A stretch of DNA of 12,755 bases from an uncultured Alphaproteobacteria bacterium (GTDB taxonomy: Bacteria; Pseudomonadota; Alphaproteobacteria; Caulobacterales; Caulobacteraceae), in assembly GCA_903933475.1 (NCBI GenBank), contig CAIZKE010000095.1, positions 1 through 12,755 of the forward strand. The letters are read 5' to 3'. Both the position numbers and the translations under genes were made by a program. Below the pieces are notes generated by a model. It searched no databases and was not told the origin of the DNA. It saw only the letters and a program-made list of their open reading frames with translations. The first letter of the stretch is position 1. The number at the start of each line of letters is the position of its first letter. Below are positions 9,939 to 12,755 of this stretch, piece by piece.

Positions 9939-12755
9939 GGGCAGCGTCCCATGCGGCCACCGACTCGGCGTCCCTCAGGGACAGGTCCGGATAGCGCAGG
10001 TCCTGGCCCACCTCGGGCAGGATTCGCCAGGAGCGGGCGCACTTGCGACCCTCGGCCCGGCGGGGCTCGACCCGTACGCCCGGGACCTCGGCCAGGGCGA
10101 AGGCGCCCTCCGGCCCCGGTCCCGCGACGAGGGTCGCCTGGGAGGTGCGGAACACCTCTGCCAGGTCGAGGCCCTCGAAGGCGGCCAGGAGGTCGGCATT
10201 ATCGATATAGACCACCGGCGCGGCCTCCAGGGGCCCGCCCAGGCGTTTCTCCCGCCGTTCGGCCTCCAGGGCGCCCATAACCACGGAGGTCACGGACTGG
10301 ACCCTGGCCCACCTCGCCGCCTCGGCCGGATGACTCCAGGCTGCGGGGGTGTCTGGGAAGGTGCGCAGGCAGTTGGACCCGGCTTCAGGGAAGCGGGTGG
10401 TCCAGGCCTCTTCCATGGTGAAGGGGATCAGGGGGGCGAGCCAGATCGTCAGGCGTTCAAAGGCCAGGTCCATCACCGTCCGGGCGGCCCGGCGCTTCAG
10501 GCTGTCGGGCTGGTCGCAGTAGAGGGCGTCCCGGCGGATGTCGAAGAACAGGGCCGACAGGTCGGTCTGGCAGAACTCGGTCAGGGGCCGGGCCACGTCC
10601 TGGAAGGAGAAGCGGCCGTAGGCCTCGCGCACCTGGCCGTCGAGCTCATGGAGCCGGTGCAGGACATAGCGCTCGAGCGGCGGCATGTCGGCGGGGTCGA
10701 CCCGTTCGGCCTCGCTGTAGCCCGCCAGGGCGCCCAGCAGGTAGCGCAGGGTGTTGCGCAGCTTGCGGTAGGCGTCGGTGGTGGTGGCCAGGATGGTCTT
10801 GCCGATCTTCTGGTCCTCGGCGTAGTCGACCATGGCCGCCCAGAGGCGAAGGATCTCGGCGCCGGACTCCCGGATGACCGTGTCGGGATCCAGGGTGTTG
10901 CCCTTGGACTTCGACATCTTCTCGCCGTTCTCGTCGACGGTGAAGCCGTGGGTCATGACGGCGTCGTAGGGCGCACGGCCCCGGGTGCCGGAGCTTTCCA
11001 GCAGGGACGACTGGAACCAGCCCCGATGCTGGTCGCTGCCTTCGAGATAGAGGTCCGCGGGCCAGCGGGTATTGGCCCGGCCCTCCAGGGTGAAGGCATG
11101 GGTGGAGCCGGAATCGAACCAGACGTCGAGGATGTCCTCGACCTTCTCGTAGCGGGACGGGTCGTGGCCACCGAGGAAGCTCTCCGCCGGCTCAGTGAAC
11201 CAGGCGTCGGCGCCCCGGGCGGTGATGGCCTCGACAATGCGGCGGTTGACCTCGGGGTCGACCAGGGGCTGGAAGGTCTCGCTGTCCACGAACATGGCCA
11301 GGGGCGCGCCCCAGGCCCGCTGGCGGCTGATCAGCCAGTCCGGCCGGCCCTCGACCATGGAGCGGATGCGGTTGCGCCCGGCCTCCGGATAGAAGGCGGT
11401 GGCGGCGATGGCCTTCAGGGCGGTCTCGCGCAGGGTGGCGCCGTTCAGCTCCGGCGTGTCCACCGGGGTGTCCATGCGGATGAACCACTGGGGCGTGTTG
11501 CGGAAGATGACCGGCGCCTTGGATCGCCAGGAATGGGGATAGGAATGCTCCAGCCGGCCCCGGGCCAGCAGGTTTCCGGCCTCGATCAGCTTTTCCATGA
11601 CGGCGCCGTTGGCGGGGCCGAACTTCCCCGCCTTCTTGCCCTCGGTCTCCAGCACCTTCAGGCCGGCGAACAGGGCCACGTGGGGCTGGTAGGCGCCGTC
11701 GGCGTCGACGGTCTCGGGAATCTCCCGGTGGCCGTGGGCCAGCCACAGGAGGTAGTCGTCGACCCCGTGGCCGGGGGCGGTGTGGACGAAGCCCGTGCCC
11801 GCGTCGTCGGTGACGTGGTCGCCTGACAGGAGGGGCACGGCGAAGCCGTACTGGTCGTCGAGAGTCGAGAGGGGATGGCGGCAGGTCATGCCCGAGGGAT
11901 CGACGTCCTCCACCCGGCGCCAGCGTGCGATCTTGGCGGCGGCGGCCACCTCTGCGGCCCGGGCGTCAGCGACGATCAGGCGGTCGCCCGCCTTCGCCCA
12001 GGGCTCGAAGTCCAGGCCCGTCTCCATGGCCTCGACCTCGTAGGCCGCGTAGGCGATCTCGGGCGAGTAGGCGATGGCGCGGTTGGCCGGCAGGGTCCAG
12101 GGGGTGGTGGTCCAGATGACCACGCTGGCACCGTCGGCGGCCTGCGGGCCCTCCACCACCGGGAACTTCACCCAGACGGTGGGGCTGTTGTGGTCGTGGT
12201 ACTCGACCTCGGCATCGGCCAGGGCGGTGCGCTCCACCGGGCTCCACATGACGGGCTTGGAGCCCCGGTAGAGCTGGCCCGACACCACGAACTTGTGGAA
12301 CTCGGCGACGATGGCCGCCTCGGAGCCGTAGTCCATGGTGGCATAGCGGTTGTCCCAGTCGCCCAGGACGCCCAGTCGGCGGAAGCCAGCCTTCTGGACC
12401 TCGATCCACTGGGCGGCGTAGGTGCGGCAACGCTCGCGGAACTCGGCCTTGGAGACGTCCTCCTTGCGGCGACCCTGGCCCCGCAGCTCCTCCTCGATCT
12501 TCCACTCGATGGGCAGGCCGTGGCAGTCCCACCCCGGCACGTAATCGACATCGAAGCCCAGGGCGAAGCGCGAACGGACCACGAAGTCCTTCAGGGTCTT
12601 CTGCAGGGCATGGCCGATGTGGATGGCGCCATTGGCGTAGGGCGGGCCGTCATGCAGGACGAAGAGGGGTGCACCCTGGGCCTGACGGTCGGCCCTCAGG
12701 CGCACATACAGGTCCTCCCAGCGGGCCAGGATCTCCGGCTCCTTGACCGGCAGGC
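9931..12755 (-). CDS. ileS: Isoleucyl-tRNA synthetase, N-terminus cut by window edge
   Basis: IleS charges tRNA-Ile with isoleucine at the expense of ATP and edits mischarged valine. The visible 940 residues begin in LPVKEPEILARWEDLY, so only a short N-terminal piece is missing beyond the right edge. The HIGH motif (12610-12621) and KMSKS (10906-10920) of class I synthetases are both intact. The editing domain shows TTTPWTLPANR and GTGFVHTAPGHGVDDY, and LDVWFDSGSTH precedes the KMSKS domain. The C-terminal region has the anticodon-binding helices and then KCARSWRI...YPDLSLRDAESVAAW, where the cysteine pairs of the usual zinc finger are not kept. The stop overlaps the lspA start by 8 bp, the common ileS-lspA linkage. 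A GTG at 12705 lies within conserved sequence and is not the real start. Confidence 0.97.
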   Translation of the reverse strand, partial: LPVKEPEILARWEDLYVRLRADRQAQGAPLFVLHDGPPYANGAIHIGHALQKTLKDFVVRSRFALGFDVDYVPGWDCHGLPIEWKIEEELRGQGRRKEDVSKAEFRERCRTYAAQWIEVQKAGFRRLGVLGDWDNRYATMDYGSEAAIVAEFHKFVVSGQLYRGSKPVMWSPVERTALADAEVEYHDHNSPTVWVKFPVVEGPQAADGASVVIWTTTPWTLPANRAIAYSPEIAYAAYEVEAMETGLDFEPWAKAGDRLIVADARAAEVAAAAKIARWRRVEDVDPSGMTCRHPLSTLDDQYGFAVPLLSGDHVTDDAGTGFVHTAPGHGVDDYLLWLAHGHREIPETVDADGAYQPHVALFAGLKVLETEGKKAGKFGPANGAVMEKLIEAGNLLARGRLEHSYPHSWRSKAPVIFRNTPQWFIRMDTPVDTPELNGATLRETALKAIAATAFYPEAGRNRIRSMVEGRPDWLISRQRAWGAPLAMFVDSETFQPLVDPEVNRRIVEAITARGADAWFTEPAESFLGGHDPSRYEKVEDILDVWFDSGSTHAFTLEGRANTRWPADLYLEGSDQHRGWFQSSLLESSGTRGRAPYDAVMTHGFTVDENGEKMSKSKGNTLDPDTVIRESGAEILRLWAAMVDYAEDQKIGKTILATTTDAYRKLRNTLRYLLGALAGYSEAERVDPADMPPLERYVLHRLHELDGQVREAYGRFSFQDVARPLTEFCQTDLSALFFDIRRDALYCDQPDSLKRRAARTVMDLAFERLTIWLAPLIPFTMEEAWTTRFPEAGSNCLRTFPDTPAAWSHPAEAARWARVQSVTSVVMGALEAERREKRLGGPLEAAPVVYIDNADLLAAFEGLDLAEVFRTSQATLVAGPGPEGAFALAEVPGVRVEPRRAEGRKCARSWRILPEVGQDLRYPDLSLRDAESVAAWDAAHG

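Noticed and set aside
9481..11826. Plus-strand open frame of 781 codons antisense to lspA and ileS
   Set aside because: It lies opposite two certain genes. The translation is rich in Gly, Ala, Val and Gln with no family motifs, typical of the antisense frame of GC-rich coding DNA.

Overview
The window is a gene-dense, very GC-rich piece of chromosome. Almost every gene is a housekeeping gene of alphaproteobacterial type. The order ileS-lspA-DUF3035 lipoprotein, a MutL carrying an endonuclease motif, a TraB/GumN relative and a Tat-exported PhoD all suit the Caulobacterales (Caulobacter, Phenylobacterium or Brevundimonas). That placement is inferred from protein character and gene order, not from a database match. 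I see no phage, transposase, CRISPR, rRNA or tRNA, and no sign of an acquired island.

Left part (1-3340): the 3' end of a dienelactone-hydrolase-type gene runs into tadA (tRNA adenosine deaminase, minus strand). Divergent from tadA, with overlapping start codons, is an RluB-type rRNA pseudouridine synthase. Its C-terminus is a long basic tail built from fifteen KPDAR-like pentapeptides (15-bp repeats). The last 140 bp of this gene lie antisense to the 3' end of an enoyl-CoA hydratase/isomerase gene. Divergent from that gene is rsmD (16S rRNA methyltransferase). tadA, rluB and rsmD form a loose RNA-modification neighbourhood.

Middle part (3341-7606): a Tat-exported PhoD phosphatase follows a short leader containing a good match to the PHO box, so it is probably part of the phosphate-starvation regulon. 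Convergent with it is a two-gene minus-strand unit, mutL followed 15 bp later by a DJ-1/PfpI protein that closely resembles isocyanide hydratase.

Right part (7607-12755): a TraB/GumN-like exported protein starts 22 bp from mutL on the other strand. It appears to have lost both metal-binding GxxH motifs of its family. Its 3' end overlaps a DUF3035 lipoprotein gene that has its own good sigma-70-type promoter. Upstream of that promoter, a 195-bp gap holds two different imperfect palindromes sharing the same outer arms (CCTGTT...AACAGG), probably members of a dispersed intergenic repeat family. lspA and ileS complete the minus-strand run. ileS overlaps lspA by 8 bp and continues past the right edge of the window.

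The most unusual features are the amount of overlap between neighbouring genes, the repeat-tailed pseudouridine synthase, the degenerate TraB/GumN protein, the PHO box and the twin palindromes. I did not find a convincing new multi-gene system.
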